A stretch of DNA of 44,044 nucleotides from Rhizobium sp. RM (GCF_013390595.1 NZ_JACAWV010000025.1:1-44044), one strand, 5' to 3'; shown: positions 17,228 to 26,240, numbered from the stretch's first letter. The notes: generated by a model not told the origin, from the letters alone. Program-made: numbers and translations.

Positions 17228-17920
17228 TTATGCGATAAGGAGATCGCGGAGCGCTTCTCCGACGCCGGTCGCCGATTGCGGATTTTGGCCGGTCACCAGC
17301 CTTCCATCGACAACAACATTAGCAGTCCAGTCAGGGGCCGGATGATGATGGGCACCGCAAGCGGCAAGAGTGCTGGCCAGAAGGAAGGGAACAACCTTGT
17401 CCAACTTGACGGCCCGCTCCTCATCGTCGGTGAAGGACGCGACGTTCTTGCCAGCGACCAAGGGAACACCGCTGCTCAACGTGATGTTGACCAGTGCTGC
17501 GGGACCGTGACACACGGCGGCGACAATGCCGCCGGCCTCGTATATATCGCGGGCGACGGTGTTGACCGCTGAACTCGTCGGGAAGTCCCACATCGCGCCG
17601 TGTCCCCCTGCGAAGAAGATGGCGGAGTAGTTTTTCGGATCGATGTCGGAAAGACGTGACGTGTTGCGGATGGCACGGCGGAAATCTTCGCTGTTCCAAT
17701 AACGGCTATTGGTCTCATCGCTGAGGTCGAGGCCATCAACCGGGGGCTCACCGCCATGTATCGATGCGAACTCAGCCGAAATTCCAGCGGCGTCGAGGAC
17801 TGCGAGGGGATGAGTTACTTCACCCAAGTAAAAGCCTGTAGGTTCACCGGTTTCTCCTTTGACACTATGACTGGTGAGTACGAAGAGAACCGGTTTGGTA
17901 TGGCGAGGTGCGCTTTTCAT
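17228..17920 (-). CDS. DJ-1/PfpI family protein, cytosolic
   Basis: 230 residues, without a signal peptide. PVLFVLTSHSVKGETGEPTG begins the fold, EVTHPLAVLDAAG marks the HchA-like substrate loop, IFFAGGHGAMWDF precedes the active site, and IVAAVCHGPAALV carries the nucleophilic cysteine; RLVTGQNPQSATGVGEAL closes it. It is a probable glyoxalase III or deglycase-like enzyme. The start at 17920 has GGAG seven bases upstream. It is divergent from a LysR gene, which is its likely regulator, and precedes a paralogue that is exported. Confidence 0.9.
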   Translation of the reverse strand: MKSAPRHTKPVLFVLTSHSVKGETGEPTGFYLGEVTHPLAVLDAAGISAEFASIHGGEPPVDGLDLSDETNSRYWNSEDFRRAIRNTSRLSDIDPKNYSAIFFAGGHGAMWDFPTSSAVNTVARDIYEAGGIVAAVCHGPAALVNITLSSGVPLVAGKNVASFTDDEERAVKLDKVVPFLLASTLAACGAHHHPAPDWTANVVVDGRLVTGQNPQSATGVGEALRDLLIA

Positions 17921-17974
17921 TGTCTGCTCCAAAATCAGGAAGGCATTTGATCGTCTGGCGAACCGAATCTATTA

Positions 17975-18095
17975 ACGCCTTGTCGGCAGATAAAGCGCGC
18001 CTTGAGGAATTCATTTGTTCCCAAGCAAGCTAAATTGGGCAGGGGTGCGCCGCCCGGGCGTCGTTTTTGCGAAACGACGCCTTGTCGATAGATGA
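17975..18095. promoter_or_regulatory. Direct repeats and dyad between DJ-1 and LysR genes
   Basis: ACGCCTTGTCGGCAGATAAA (17975-17994) and ACGCCTTGTCGATAGATGA (18077-18095) are direct repeats. Just left of the second copy is a perfect dyad, GGCGTCGTTT (18057-18066), TTGCG, AAACGACGCC (18072-18081). This is a good operator candidate for the LysR protein encoded at 18227. The same core ACGCCTTGTC occurs at 1599 near the other LysR gene. Confidence 0.55.
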
Positions 18096-18226
18096 GCCGC
18101 TATCTCCTACGGCTTTGGGCACAAGACCTTGTCTTCCGATCTTGCAAACGAAACACCAACTTTATCGATGCCGGAATCGAGGATAAAGCTGCCTGAAAGA
18201 GACGAACTTTTTCGCGAGGAGACAGG

Positions 18227-19129
18227 GTGGGGCGACGATTTGATCATCTTGGCGATGTGGAAGCCTTTGTTACGGTTGCGGAGAAAGGCTCAATGACTGA
18301 GGCCGCAGTCGCGCTATCGACAACTGCGTCTGTCCTCAGTAGGGCGGTCACCCGTCTCGAGACGCGGCTGGGAGCGCAACTTATGCGCCGGACGACTCGG
18401 CGATTGAGCCTGACGGATGAAGGCCGGGCCTATCTTGAGCAGGCACGTGCCGCATTCTCAATGATCAATGACGCAGAGCGGGCAATCCAAGGTCCAGCAG
18501 GAGCGTCGTTGAGTGGCCAAGTCCGCATCAGCGTTCCAACCACCTACGGTCACTACCGGCTCCCGGAGATGCTGGGCCGTTTCACCGATGCCTTCCCGAA
18601 CGTTCGAATCGAGTTGAGCATCACCAATCGCAACGTTGATTTGGTGGCGGAAGGATACGACTTAGCCATTCGCCTTGGGCCGCTTCCCGATAGTGGACTG
18701 GTGGCGCGCCGACTGGAGGATGCGCCGCTGCGGTTGGTTGCATCCCCGCGATACCTTGAGCGTGCTGGCACCCCTACAAGCGTCGAGGACCTAGCGAAAC
18801 ACCAATGCCTGCCGTTTGTAATGCCGAGTACAGGGCGCCCGGCACCATGGCTGTTTCGGATCGACGGAAAGGATGTTGATTGGACTCCCGCGGGGCAAAT
18901 CCAAGTTTTCGACGACGTGCTCGGGGTTGTGCGTCTGGCGGAAAGTGGGCTCGGCATTTGCCAGACCTACGACTTTATTCTGCAAGACTCTATCGAGCGA
19001 GGTCGCTTGGTGGATGTCCTCAAGAACGTTCATGGCCGCACAAGAGCTTTCTCGGTGATTTTCGCCCCACATCGGCGTCTTTCAGCGGCAACGCGAGCGC
19101 TGATAGATTTCCTCGCTAAGGGCCAATAA
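18227..19129 (+). CDS. LysR-family transcriptional regulator
   Basis: 300 residues with a GTG start behind GAGGAG. HTH at residues 8-65 (DVEAFVTVAEKGSMTEAAVA, TTASVLSRAVTRLETRLGAQ, RTTRRLSLTDEG). The effector domain has the CrgA-type pattern NRNVDLVAEGYDLAIRLGPL and CQTYDFILQDSIERGRLVDV. It is divergent from the DJ-1 pair, with repeats and a dyad in between, so it probably senses an electrophile or quinone and controls those genes. The ligand is not evident. Confidence 0.93.
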   Translation: MGRRFDHLGDVEAFVTVAEKGSMTEAAVALSTTASVLSRAVTRLETRLGAQLMRRTTRRLSLTDEGRAYLEQARAAFSMINDAERAIQGPAGASLSGQVRISVPTTYGHYRLPEMLGRFTDAFPNVRIELSITNRNVDLVAEGYDLAIRLGPLPDSGLVARRLEDAPLRLVASPRYLERAGTPTSVEDLAKHQCLPFVMPSTGRPAPWLFRIDGKDVDWTPAGQIQVFDDVLGVVRLAESGLGICQTYDFILQDSIERGRLVDVLKNVHGRTRAFSVIFAPHRRLSAATRALIDFLAKGQ

Positions 19130-19165
19130 CCGAGTAGTATGGATAGGATGATCAAACAAGACGAA

Positions 19166-19187
19166 CTCTCTTGAACGGATTGGAACC
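19166..19187 (+). repeat. Intergenic motif copy B
   Basis: CTCTCTTGAACGGATTG followed by GAACC, 37 bases after the LysR stop. It is related to copies at 11643, 21933 and 29917. Confidence 0.35.
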
Positions 19188-19250
19188 TGCAACCTAATCT
19201 TCATCGAGCGTTGTTGGCCGATGTCGGGTACTACCACACCGGCCACGACC

Positions 19251-20015
19251 TTAAGCACCAAGCGGGATCGGGTTGTCGACGAGGCTCTGATTGAACGCTT
19301 CGAACAGGGCGTGTTCGTTTGCACCCGGATTATCGCGCAAAGGCCTGATGGCATCGACGATCACTTCGGGTTCGTCCGTGGCAAGCGCCACCAGGGTCTG
19401 TTCGATGAAGTCAGGCAGCGGCATGGCGCGCGGGTCCCCGCTCTTGTAGATGAGATCGGTGTCCACCCAAGGCGGAGCGATTTCCTGCAGCCGCACATTG
19501 GTGTTGCGTAGCTGAAAGCGTTGGGACAGGGCAAAGGAGTGCAGTGCCGCCTTAGTGGCCGAGTAAATCGCGTTGCTGGCGATTGGCACAAAGGCAAGGA
19601 CGCTACTGGTGTAAAGAACAGTTGCCTCGGGCTTCGTCTTTAGATGTTCGATCAGCGCCGAGGTCACACGGATGGGTCCGAGCAGGTTGGTAGCGATCAG
19701 GTCCTGCATGCCGGCGTCGTTAACTGGGCCGGAGACGTCATCAAAGGGCATAAATCCGGCGTTGTTGAACACCACATTGAGATCGGGATGTTTTTCGATC
19801 AGTTCTCTCGCGACGGACTGGATGCTGTCGAGGCTCGATACATCGAGCGCGATGGCCGCCATGCCGGGGTTGGCCGCTGTCACTTCGTCGAGTAACGCGG
19901 TGCGCCGTCCGGAGATGATTACCTTATTGCCAAGACGATAGAGAGCTTCCGCAAGGCCTCGCCCGATGCCGCTTGTGCCGCCGGTGATGAAGATAGTGTT
20001 GCCAGTCAGTTTCAT
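19251..20015 (-). CDS. Short-chain dehydrogenase/reductase, DltE-like
   Basis: 254 residues. Cofactor motif TGGTSGIGRGLAEAL near residue 11, NNAGF at 88-92, catalytic serine strand VLYTSSVLAFVPIASNAIYS and YSATKAALHSFAL with the Tyr-x3-Lys pair. It is the classical SDR length. The pattern resembles DltE/oxidoreductases annotated with a role in unspecified carbonyl reduction. It lies 38 bases downstream of a second SDR on the same strand, so the two are co-transcribed, and it converges with the LysR gene on its left. Confidence 0.92.
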   Translation of the reverse strand: MKLTGNTIFITGGTSGIGRGLAEALYRLGNKVIISGRRTALLDEVTAANPGMAAIALDVSSLDSIQSVARELIEKHPDLNVVFNNAGFMPFDDVSGPVNDAGMQDLIATNLLGPIRVTSALIEHLKTKPEATVLYTSSVLAFVPIASNAIYSATKAALHSFALSQRFQLRNTNVRLQEIAPPWVDTDLIYKSGDPRAMPLPDFIEQTLVALATDEPEVIVDAIRPLRDNPGANEHALFEAFNQSLVDNPIPLGA

Positions 20016-20053
20016 GGGATCAGTCTTTCATTCTTAAGAAGGTTGGGACGTTT

Positions 20054-20848
20054 TCAGGCGGCGGTCGTAAAGCGCGGAGCCGGCCGGGTGGCGGAAAGCT
20101 GCGGGCCGAGGGCAAGACGGGCTGCCTCATAGGCATTCCACAGCTCGATGTCCCGGAGCGCGGGGATGGTGCTGGTTTCGCCCTGATCGAACGCAGCAAG
20201 GGCGGCATCGACCATGTCTTCGGCCTGCATCACGATTTCGGTTGGAAGATGCTCGACCGGCAGGCCGCCAAGAGCCCAGAAATCGGTCCGTGTCGCGCCG
20301 GGCAGCACGACCTGGGCACGAATGCCGCGGTCTGAAAGTTCGTGGTTGAGCGAGGTGGTGAACGCCTGAACGAACGCCTTCGTCCCGCCATAGACGCCGT
20401 TGAGCAATTCTGGCGCGACTGCAACGATCGAGGCGATATTGATCACCGTGCCACCGCCGCGCGCCACGAAGCCGGGAACTGCTGCGTAGGTCAGCCGCAT
20501 CAAGGCGGTCACGTTGAGGCGCACCATGGCTTCCATGCGATCGACATCGCTTTCCAGCAGCGCCGAGTGGGTGCCGATGCCGGCATTGTTGACCAGCGCC
20601 GTGATGCTGGCATCTTCGCGCAGCACCTTCTCGACGCCCGCAAGATCGGCCGCGTCGCCCAGATCGGCGGCGAGGACTTCGACCGCGCGGTTCGTCCTGT
20701 CCGAGATCTCCGAGGCGAGCGACTGGAGCTTGTCCTTATTACGGGCAACGAGGATCAGGTCGTAGCCGCGCGCGGCAAGACGGTCGGCGTAAATCGCGCC
20801 GATGCCGGTGGAGGCGCCGGTGATAAGTGCAGTTCCCTTGGTGGTCAT
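20054..20848 (-). CDS. Short-chain dehydrogenase/reductase
   Basis: 264 residues. TALITGASTGIGAIYADRLA is the cofactor motif, followed by LVNNAGIGTHSALL, INIASIVAVAPELLNGVYGG and GGTKAFVQAF with Tyr-x3-Lys. It resembles the YqjQ/DltE-like group of general carbonyl reductases. The start at 20848 follows AAGGAAC at eight bases; a longer frame reaches into the divergent regulator and is rejected. It is the first gene of the SDR pair and is divergent from a GlxA-type regulator across a palindrome-rich promoter. Confidence 0.92.
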   Translation of the reverse strand: MTTKGTALITGASTGIGAIYADRLAARGYDLILVARNKDKLQSLASEISDRTNRAVEVLAADLGDAADLAGVEKVLREDASITALVNNAGIGTHSALLESDVDRMEAMVRLNVTALMRLTYAAVPGFVARGGGTVINIASIVAVAPELLNGVYGGTKAFVQAFTTSLNHELSDRGIRAQVVLPGATRTDFWALGGLPVEHLPTEIVMQAEDMVDAALAAFDQGETSTIPALRDIELWNAYEAARLALGPQLSATRPAPRFTTAA

Positions 20849-20917
20849 AGGTTTGTTCCTTGTGTGCGGGGAAAGCGCCATCGCTTTCGACAAGGACGTT
20901 ATGGACCAGATGACATT

Positions 20918-20953
20918 TGTCCGATATGACGTATAAACTACGTTTTCCGGACA
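20918..20953. promoter_or_regulatory. Nested palindrome between SDR operon and GlxA regulator
   Basis: An outer dyad TGTCCG (20918-20923) / CGGACA (20948-20953) encloses an inner dyad ACGTA (20929-20933) / TACGT (20939-20943), nearly symmetric about one centre. It ends 18 bases before the regulator start and overlaps its probable ribosome-binding and promoter zone. It is a likely operator shared by both directions. Confidence 0.6.
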
Positions 20954-20971
20954 TAGAAGTTGGAGGGCTGA

Positions 20972-21913
20972 ATGCCTCACGTTTCCATGGTGCTGACGCC
21001 GGGCTTCCAGTTTCTGGCGCTCGGCGTGCAGGCCGCCTTCGAGCTGGCCAATGTGTTGCGGGATGAGACATATTACACCCTTTCAATCACCTCGGTTGAA
21101 GGCGGACCTGTCATGTCATCCAGTGGTTTTGCCGTGCCGACGACCAAGCTCGACGACGTGAGACAGGTGGACACGCTGCTTCTTCTGGCCGGACTCGTCC
21201 CCCCACCGCAGCAGGATGAAGCGACGCTCGCGACGTTACGCGCGATGGCCAAGGGATCGCGACGCGTCGCGGGGCTCTGCACCGGATCGTTTCTGCTGGG
21301 GCAGATGGGCTTTCTCGACGGACGGCGCGCCACCACGCATTGGTCCTATGCCAGGGAGATGCGCAAGGCCTTTCCAAATGTGCGGGTTGAGGATGATCGT
21401 ATCTTCATCAACGAGGGGCCGGTCTGGACATCGGCCGGCCTCACCGCAGGCCTGGATCTCGCCGTTGCATTGATCGAGAAGGATTTGGGACGCGACATGG
21501 CAGGAGCCATCGCTCGACGGCTGGTGATGCATCATCGCCGCGCCGGCGGCCAGTCGCAGCATTCCGAACTGCTTCAGCTCGCGCCCAGCAGTGACCGCAT
21601 TCAAAAGACGCTGATCCATGCGAAAACCCACCTCGCGAATTCGTTGACCGTGGAGGAACTGGCTGAGGTCGCGGCGCTCTCGCCCCGCCAGTTCAGCCGC
21701 GCGTTCCATGCCGAAACAGGCCAGACGCCTGCCAAGGCCGTCGAGCAGATCCGCCTCGAGGCCGCTCGCTTGATGATCGAGGAGACCCGTCTTCCCATGG
21801 AGAAGATTGCGCAAGAGTGCGGCTTCATCGATCTTCGGCGCATGCGCGATGCGTTCATGCGCCAGTATGGTCAGCCCCCACAGACGATTCGGCGGCTTGC
21901 AAAAGCCGCCTGA
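20972..21913 (+). CDS. GlxA-type regulator (DJ-1-like domain plus AraC HTH)
   Basis: 313 residues. Residues 1-165 form a DJ-1/PfpI-like domain (MVLTPGFQFLALGVQAAFEL, RVAGLCTGSFLLGQMGFLDG, ATTHW). Residues 210-310 contain the two helix-turn-helix units of AraC (SLTVEELAEVAALSPRQFSR, then EKIAQECGFIDLRRMRDAFM). The start follows GGAGGG. It is divergent from the two SDR genes and very probably activates them. The DJ-1-like part in such regulators is a ligand sensor, which fits the enzymatic DJ-1 genes 3 kb away. Confidence 0.93.
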   Translation: MPHVSMVLTPGFQFLALGVQAAFELANVLRDETYYTLSITSVEGGPVMSSSGFAVPTTKLDDVRQVDTLLLLAGLVPPPQQDEATLATLRAMAKGSRRVAGLCTGSFLLGQMGFLDGRRATTHWSYAREMRKAFPNVRVEDDRIFINEGPVWTSAGLTAGLDLAVALIEKDLGRDMAGAIARRLVMHHRRAGGQSQHSELLQLAPSSDRIQKTLIHAKTHLANSLTVEELAEVAALSPRQFSRAFHAETGQTPAKAVEQIRLEAARLMIEETRLPMEKIAQECGFIDLRRMRDAFMRQYGQPPQTIRRLAKAA

Positions 21914-21932
21914 AAATGGCTGCGGAGGTAAA

Positions 21933-21953
21933 GCTCTTGAGCGGTATCGAACC
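21933..21953 (+). repeat. Intergenic motif copy C
   Basis: GCTCTTGAGCGGTATCG followed by AACC, 20 bases after the GlxA-type gene. Read on the minus strand it gives GGTTCGATACC, which looks like a tRNA T-arm. It is related to copies A, B and D. Confidence 0.35.
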
Positions 21954-22199
21954 ATCGACACGCAGTTCGTCGACACTACGACTTTGATATTAAACGCTTT
22001 TGTGCAATGGGGACGCCCACCGCGGCATCCGTCAGATTTTCGATAGCGACACAACAGCTGGCAACCAAGATAGCGTTTAATGACCGCTAAAGCGGGCATG
22101 CCGCTTATTGGTTCAAGAAAGGTGTATCTCGAAAGCCCAGCAAAACTTTCTCTTCCCCGTGTTGATGATAGGCTATTACCTGTAGGGATGGAGGTGCTG

Positions 22200-23480
22200 A
22201 TGAAACTGACCCGATCAGAATTGTTCAGAAAGGTTTGCGAGTTGCCGCTGAGCAAGCTTGCACCAGAACTAGAGACATCAGGTCCGGCTCTGGCTGTGAT
22301 TTGCAGACAGCATCAGATCCCTTATCCGGGATCAGGATACTGGACGCGGAAGTCGTTAGGCCTTGTCGCTGATCTCCCTATCCTTCCAGAGGGACCCGAT
22401 GATGCGATCGAAATTGCAGCGCGCGTGGTGGTTCCGCGGAAACCGAAGGCGCCCGGGTCAGAGGGCGAACCGACTATAAGGTTCAAAACAGCTCCGAAGC
22501 ATCGTCGGTCCGAACATCATTTGTTACTTTTCGGAGTAGAGGAACACTTTCGGAAAACCCGGGCTGCCGAGAAGAATGAGTTTCTACGTCCGTGGAAGAG
22601 GCTGTTACCGGATATAATATCATCACCGGAAGCGCTGCCCCAAGCCCTTGCAATCGCAAATAAGCTTTACCTGACACTCAGCGAAGTCGGCCTGAACGTT
22701 CAGATCGCCGCAGCGGCAGAAAATCTTTCGAGAATTCAGATCGAGGAACGAGAGGTCGAGCGTAAAGACCGTAAGTATGGGCGTTACAGTTTTGGCACCA
22801 TCTGGGCTCCGGACAGGCCGACCGTAGTATTCATTGACAACGTGCCTATCGGGTTGACCATCACCGAGATGACCGAACGCGTCACGATGAGATATGTCAG
22901 CGGCGACTATTATCGAGAGGACAGCAAGCTCATCAGGTCGCTGAAGAGCTGGCAGCTAACGCATTCATGGACTACGGAACAGGATTTACCTTCAGGTCGC
23001 TTCAGAATTGTTGCCTACTCCCCGAAACCTGGTGTTGACTGGTCGCTTCATTGGCAGGATGCAGCGTCGGAAGAGCTCTCTGAGAAGATGCCCGAAATTG
23101 TTCAGGCATTGAGGGCGGCCAAAGCAAAGCTGCTTGCGCTGATGCTTGCTGAGGATGAGGCTCAGGCTAAGCGCAAGAAGGAGCAGGAGGAGGAATGGGA
23201 ACGCTATCGTCGCCGCGAGGATGCAAGGCAGGTCGAGCAGGCTCTTCAGGCCAGTCAGAAGCAACTTGCCGACATCATCGACAGTTGGGGGAGGGCGATG
23301 GTTGTTGAGCGCTTCTTTACGGACGCGGAGGCGCGTCTGGAAGGTGCGCAGGAAGAGCGAAAGCAGCGACTAAAGGAAAGACTTGCGCTCGCTCGTCAGA
23401 TGATGGGAACCGTTGATCCGCTGGATTTCATCGACAATTGGCAAGCACCAGAGGATCGATATCGCTCCAAATATGATTAA
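22200..23480 (+). CDS. HTH / coiled-coil protein in front of restriction cluster
   Basis: 426 residues. The N-terminus KLTRSELFRKVCELPLSKLA, followed by SGPALAVICRQHQIPYPGSG and YWTRKS, is a recurrent DNA-binding start in hypothetical proteins of mobile regions (HTH then P-x-x-GYW). The middle is uncharacterised. Residues about 335-410 are a highly charged coiled coil (EDEAQAKRKKEQEEEWERYR). The start at 22200 has GGAGG at seven bases; the frame is open 40 codons further up without such a signal. It is followed at 88 bases by a nuclease-fold gene. I infer a DNA-associated role but no specific function. Confidence 0.75.
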   Translation: MKLTRSELFRKVCELPLSKLAPELETSGPALAVICRQHQIPYPGSGYWTRKSLGLVADLPILPEGPDDAIEIAARVVVPRKPKAPGSEGEPTIRFKTAPKHRRSEHHLLLFGVEEHFRKTRAAEKNEFLRPWKRLLPDIISSPEALPQALAIANKLYLTLSEVGLNVQIAAAAENLSRIQIEEREVERKDRKYGRYSFGTIWAPDRPTVVFIDNVPIGLTITEMTERVTMRYVSGDYYREDSKLIRSLKSWQLTHSWTTEQDLPSGRFRIVAYSPKPGVDWSLHWQDAASEELSEKMPEIVQALRAAKAKLLALMLAEDEAQAKRKKEQEEEWERYRRREDARQVEQALQASQKQLADIIDSWGRAMVVERFFTDAEARLEGAQEERKQRLKERLALARQMMGTVDPLDFIDNWQAPEDRYRSKYD

Positions 23481-23568
23481 TGAGTGTGGGAAGGCCGCCC
23501 AACCTGCTGCTCACGGGAACTTTGTGAGCTTAGCTTCAACCACAATTTAAGATTGTTAAGGGTTTAGG

Positions 23569-24672
23569 TTGAACCTGTCCCGGGTCATCGCATGGCTCCT
23601 TCGGCCGCATGGATCACACGGACAGGGCGGGGCATTCCTACAGCAGTTGCTGGCCCTCACAGGAGGCGCGTGGTCACCTGAGGAATGTTCATCGGCCAAG
23701 GTTTACCTCGAGCACGGAACAGGGGACGGTCGCATTGACATCATGGTGAGATCAAACGGCCGCGTCCTTGCGATAGAGAACAAGCCCGAAGCTGACGATC
23801 AGCCATATCAACTACAGCGCTACCTTCAGTATCTGGATGGGCTAAGCCTTCGGGATTATCGGCTCCTGTATCTTACACCAAACGGCACGGCTCCGAATGA
23901 AAAGAGCATCACGTTGAAAGCCGCCGAAGCTCGCGTCGAAAGCGCCCACCTGCATCTTGTCTCCTATAACTCGACGATGCTGGAATGGTTATCCGCCTGT
24001 AGGGCAATCTGCAGGGCGGACCGAGTCTCGGTATTTCTCGACGAAGTCTCCAGAGCTATCCGCAAAAAATTTCAAGGGGTTTCCGATATGTCGGATCAGG
24101 AACATATTACTGACGTAATGGCTGCAACTCCGCAGTCAGTCGCAGCATCCCTGCTTGTTGCAAATACAGCTTTTGCTCTAAAGTGCCGGCTCGCTGGCAT
24201 ACTGGAGCAGCAGCTGGCCAAGTTGATAGATGAAAAAGGCTGGAAGTTCATTGCCGGATTTTCGCCAGCGAGGTATTCCGCGATCAGGGTCGATTTCGAT
24301 GAGCGGTCGCCTGTTGTTGTCAGCTTCATGTTTGATCGTGCGAACTTTAACTCACTGGCAATCGGTACTGAAAAGAGGCAGGACGCTAAATTCCCAAGCA
24401 GCAATCTGCACCGTGCGATGAACAGTATCCTTGGTGCCAGCCACGGCGGCGCCGGAGAGGACTGGCCTTGGTGGCAAAGCTTAGGAGCCGAGAACGCTCT
24501 CTGTCCCCTTCCGAGGGATTGGGAAACAGATGTTGATGTCTGGGTGAAAATAGCCGACGGCCGCGCCGCCCTCATCGCGATGTCGGGGATAGAAAAGGTA
24601 GCTGATGCCTGTTTGCGCTCGCTGGCTGATATCGAACATTTCCAGCAAGTGTTTGACGATCAGCGGCCTTGA
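23569..24672 (+). CDS. PD-(D/E)XK nuclease superfamily protein
   Basis: 367 residues with a TTG start behind AAGGG; an in-frame stop lies four codons upstream, so there is no longer version. The N-terminus SRVIAWLLRPHGSHGQGGAF is typical of a prokaryotic PD-(D/E)XK family. The catalytic core is GRIDIMV (Asp57) and LAIENKPEADDQ (Glu70-x-Lys72), followed by QLQRYLQYL. The C-terminal 200 residues have no recognised domain. It may be a nuclease or a catalytically competent effector. It sits second in a three-gene group leading into the EcoRII-like cluster, 104 bases before the next gene. Confidence 0.8.
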   Translation: MNLSRVIAWLLRPHGSHGQGGAFLQQLLALTGGAWSPEECSSAKVYLEHGTGDGRIDIMVRSNGRVLAIENKPEADDQPYQLQRYLQYLDGLSLRDYRLLYLTPNGTAPNEKSITLKAAEARVESAHLHLVSYNSTMLEWLSACRAICRADRVSVFLDEVSRAIRKKFQGVSDMSDQEHITDVMAATPQSVAASLLVANTAFALKCRLAGILEQQLAKLIDEKGWKFIAGFSPARYSAIRVDFDERSPVVVSFMFDRANFNSLAIGTEKRQDAKFPSSNLHRAMNSILGASHGGAGEDWPWWQSLGAENALCPLPRDWETDVDVWVKIADGRAALIAMSGIEKVADACLRSLADIEHFQQVFDDQRP

Positions 24673-24776
24673 ACGAATTCATTGTCGATTGCTCGATGCC
24701 GATGAGGGATTGTTGAACGCACTTTTGAGCTTCAGCATTCTCATCCCTCGACTCCCAAACTGAATGCCGGAAAGAA

Positions 24777-26240
24777 ATGATCAGAGATAACGGACACGAT
24801 CTACGAGCGAGCTTTGATGTCGAAGGTGAAAATGGAAGCTTTGTCATCACGTTCCATTCCCGGGGTGGCGCGGAAGATGAAGCACGAAACCCGGACTATA
24901 TTCCCGGTCTGAGGGTTCTTCTATCTCGCCTTGCATCGGTCGACGCAATACTGAAGCAAGTCCTCCTTGACAGCGGTCCTGCGAGGAAGGCAGTCAATGC
25001 GGGGTTGATGGTCCGGTATCAACTCCTACTTCCGGGGACTTCTGAACTGTATCTCGCCCGGCTCGATACTGGTGAGCTCCGCAGGCACATTTCGCGAGAA
25101 CAGAAATCCATAAAAGTTTTGACCGGCGAAGAAGTGATTAAAACCGACTCTCGCGGTAATGGCACGCGCAGGATACGGCTTGAGATTTTAGTTTCCGGTT
25201 TCAGGTCCGCGGAAAGTCTGAAAGCATTTCTGACGTTTGGTGACGCCGTTGATGTCCAGCGCCTGCAAATGACAATCGCTGACAGCGGCTGGCAGGAGTG
25301 GTTTAAGCTGTGGCATTCGATACTGCGAGCCGGAGAGAATATTGGTAAAGACAGATACTACTTTCCCTCCGCGGACATACGTGCCCAGATCGTGAAGAGT
25401 AAGAATGGCAGCATTCCGAAAACACGGTTCGGTATAGGACGGTTCGGCAGAGACTGGGTTGTCGAGATTAATCCACCCAATGATGCCGGAAAGGAAGACG
25501 GCCTCAGCACCATAGCGATTGATGAAGATGACCGTCGTTGGCTCTTGCGTCAGGGTATTTTGCACAAGAACCATCTGAGCGGCCGAATAGATAAGGAATT
25601 TCGCCAGCTCACCAACCTGAGGCCCGTAGAGGTGGAAGGTGCCAAGCGTACTTGGTATCCAGTCGAGCTTCTGGACGGGTCATCTGTTGATTTGCCTGTC
25701 GGAACTCTGGAGTTTGTAAAGCGGTGTGCCATGGCGCGCTCCCCAGGCGAAGTGATGCAAGTCACCGACGCCATAAGATACGGGGCTGCGGAAATTGCCG
25801 GATCATATCTTCAGAAGGCTGTGTATCGAGCCGAGCGGGAAGTCATGCGCAGACAGGGTTATGTCTGGCAGGCGCTTAAGGAAATAGCTGATCGAAACAA
25901 AATTGATCTCACAAAGCCGTGTCATGCTGCGGGGTACGAGGTGGACGGCTTTCTGGAAAACGCTCATTCAGCGTTTCTCATTGAGATCAAAACCACAACA
26001 GCAGCATCGGACATTTATGAGGGAGTGGGTCAGCTTCATCTCTACGGGCACCTGATCAAAGGGGTAAAAGCGGCAAAAAAGGTATTGCTCCTCCCCAAAG
26101 CCCCTCGGCCCGAGATAGTACAGGCCGTACTGGCCACCGGAATAGCCTTATTGTTTTATGAGTTCGGTCATGACAACAAAGGTCTGACAGTGAAATTTCC
26201 CCAGGAAACGAGAGAGTTTTTTGGCTTCGATGTTGCTTAA
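24777..26240 (+). CDS. Large protein with C-terminal PD-(D/E)XK domain
   Basis: 487 residues. The N-terminal 60 residues (GSFVITFHSRGG, then ARNPDYIPGLRVLLSRLASV and ILKQVLLDS) resemble the head segment seen in some modified-base restriction proteins of the ScoMcrA/SRA-HNH type; this is a weak resemblance. The C-terminal 100 residues form a nuclease core: YEVDGFL (Asp390), AFLIEIKTTTAAS (Glu403-x-Lys405) and GVGQLHLYGHL, the Q-x3-Y motif of RecB/Cas4-like nucleases. It could be a modification-dependent or DNA-end nuclease. It precedes the cytosine methylase by about 250 bases on the same strand. Confidence 0.75.
   Translation: MIRDNGHDLRASFDVEGENGSFVITFHSRGGAEDEARNPDYIPGLRVLLSRLASVDAILKQVLLDSGPARKAVNAGLMVRYQLLLPGTSELYLARLDTGELRRHISREQKSIKVLTGEEVIKTDSRGNGTRRIRLEILVSGFRSAESLKAFLTFGDAVDVQRLQMTIADSGWQEWFKLWHSILRAGENIGKDRYYFPSADIRAQIVKSKNGSIPKTRFGIGRFGRDWVVEINPPNDAGKEDGLSTIAIDEDDRRWLLRQGILHKNHLSGRIDKEFRQLTNLRPVEVEGAKRTWYPVELLDGSSVDLPVGTLEFVKRCAMARSPGEVMQVTDAIRYGAAEIAGSYLQKAVYRAEREVMRRQGYVWQALKEIADRNKIDLTKPCHAAGYEVDGFLENAHSAFLIEIKTTTAASDIYEGVGQLHLYGHLIKGVKAAKKVLLLPKAPRPEIVQAVLATGIALLFYEFGHDNKGLTVKFPQETREFFGFDVA

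Noticed and set aside
21236..22255. 339-codon minus-strand ORF
   Set aside because: Antisense to the GlxA-type regulator, whose HTH and DJ-1 motifs are convincing; no own motif.
24096..24575. 159-codon minus-strand ORF
   Set aside because: Antisense to the PD-(D/E)XK gene, no start signal.
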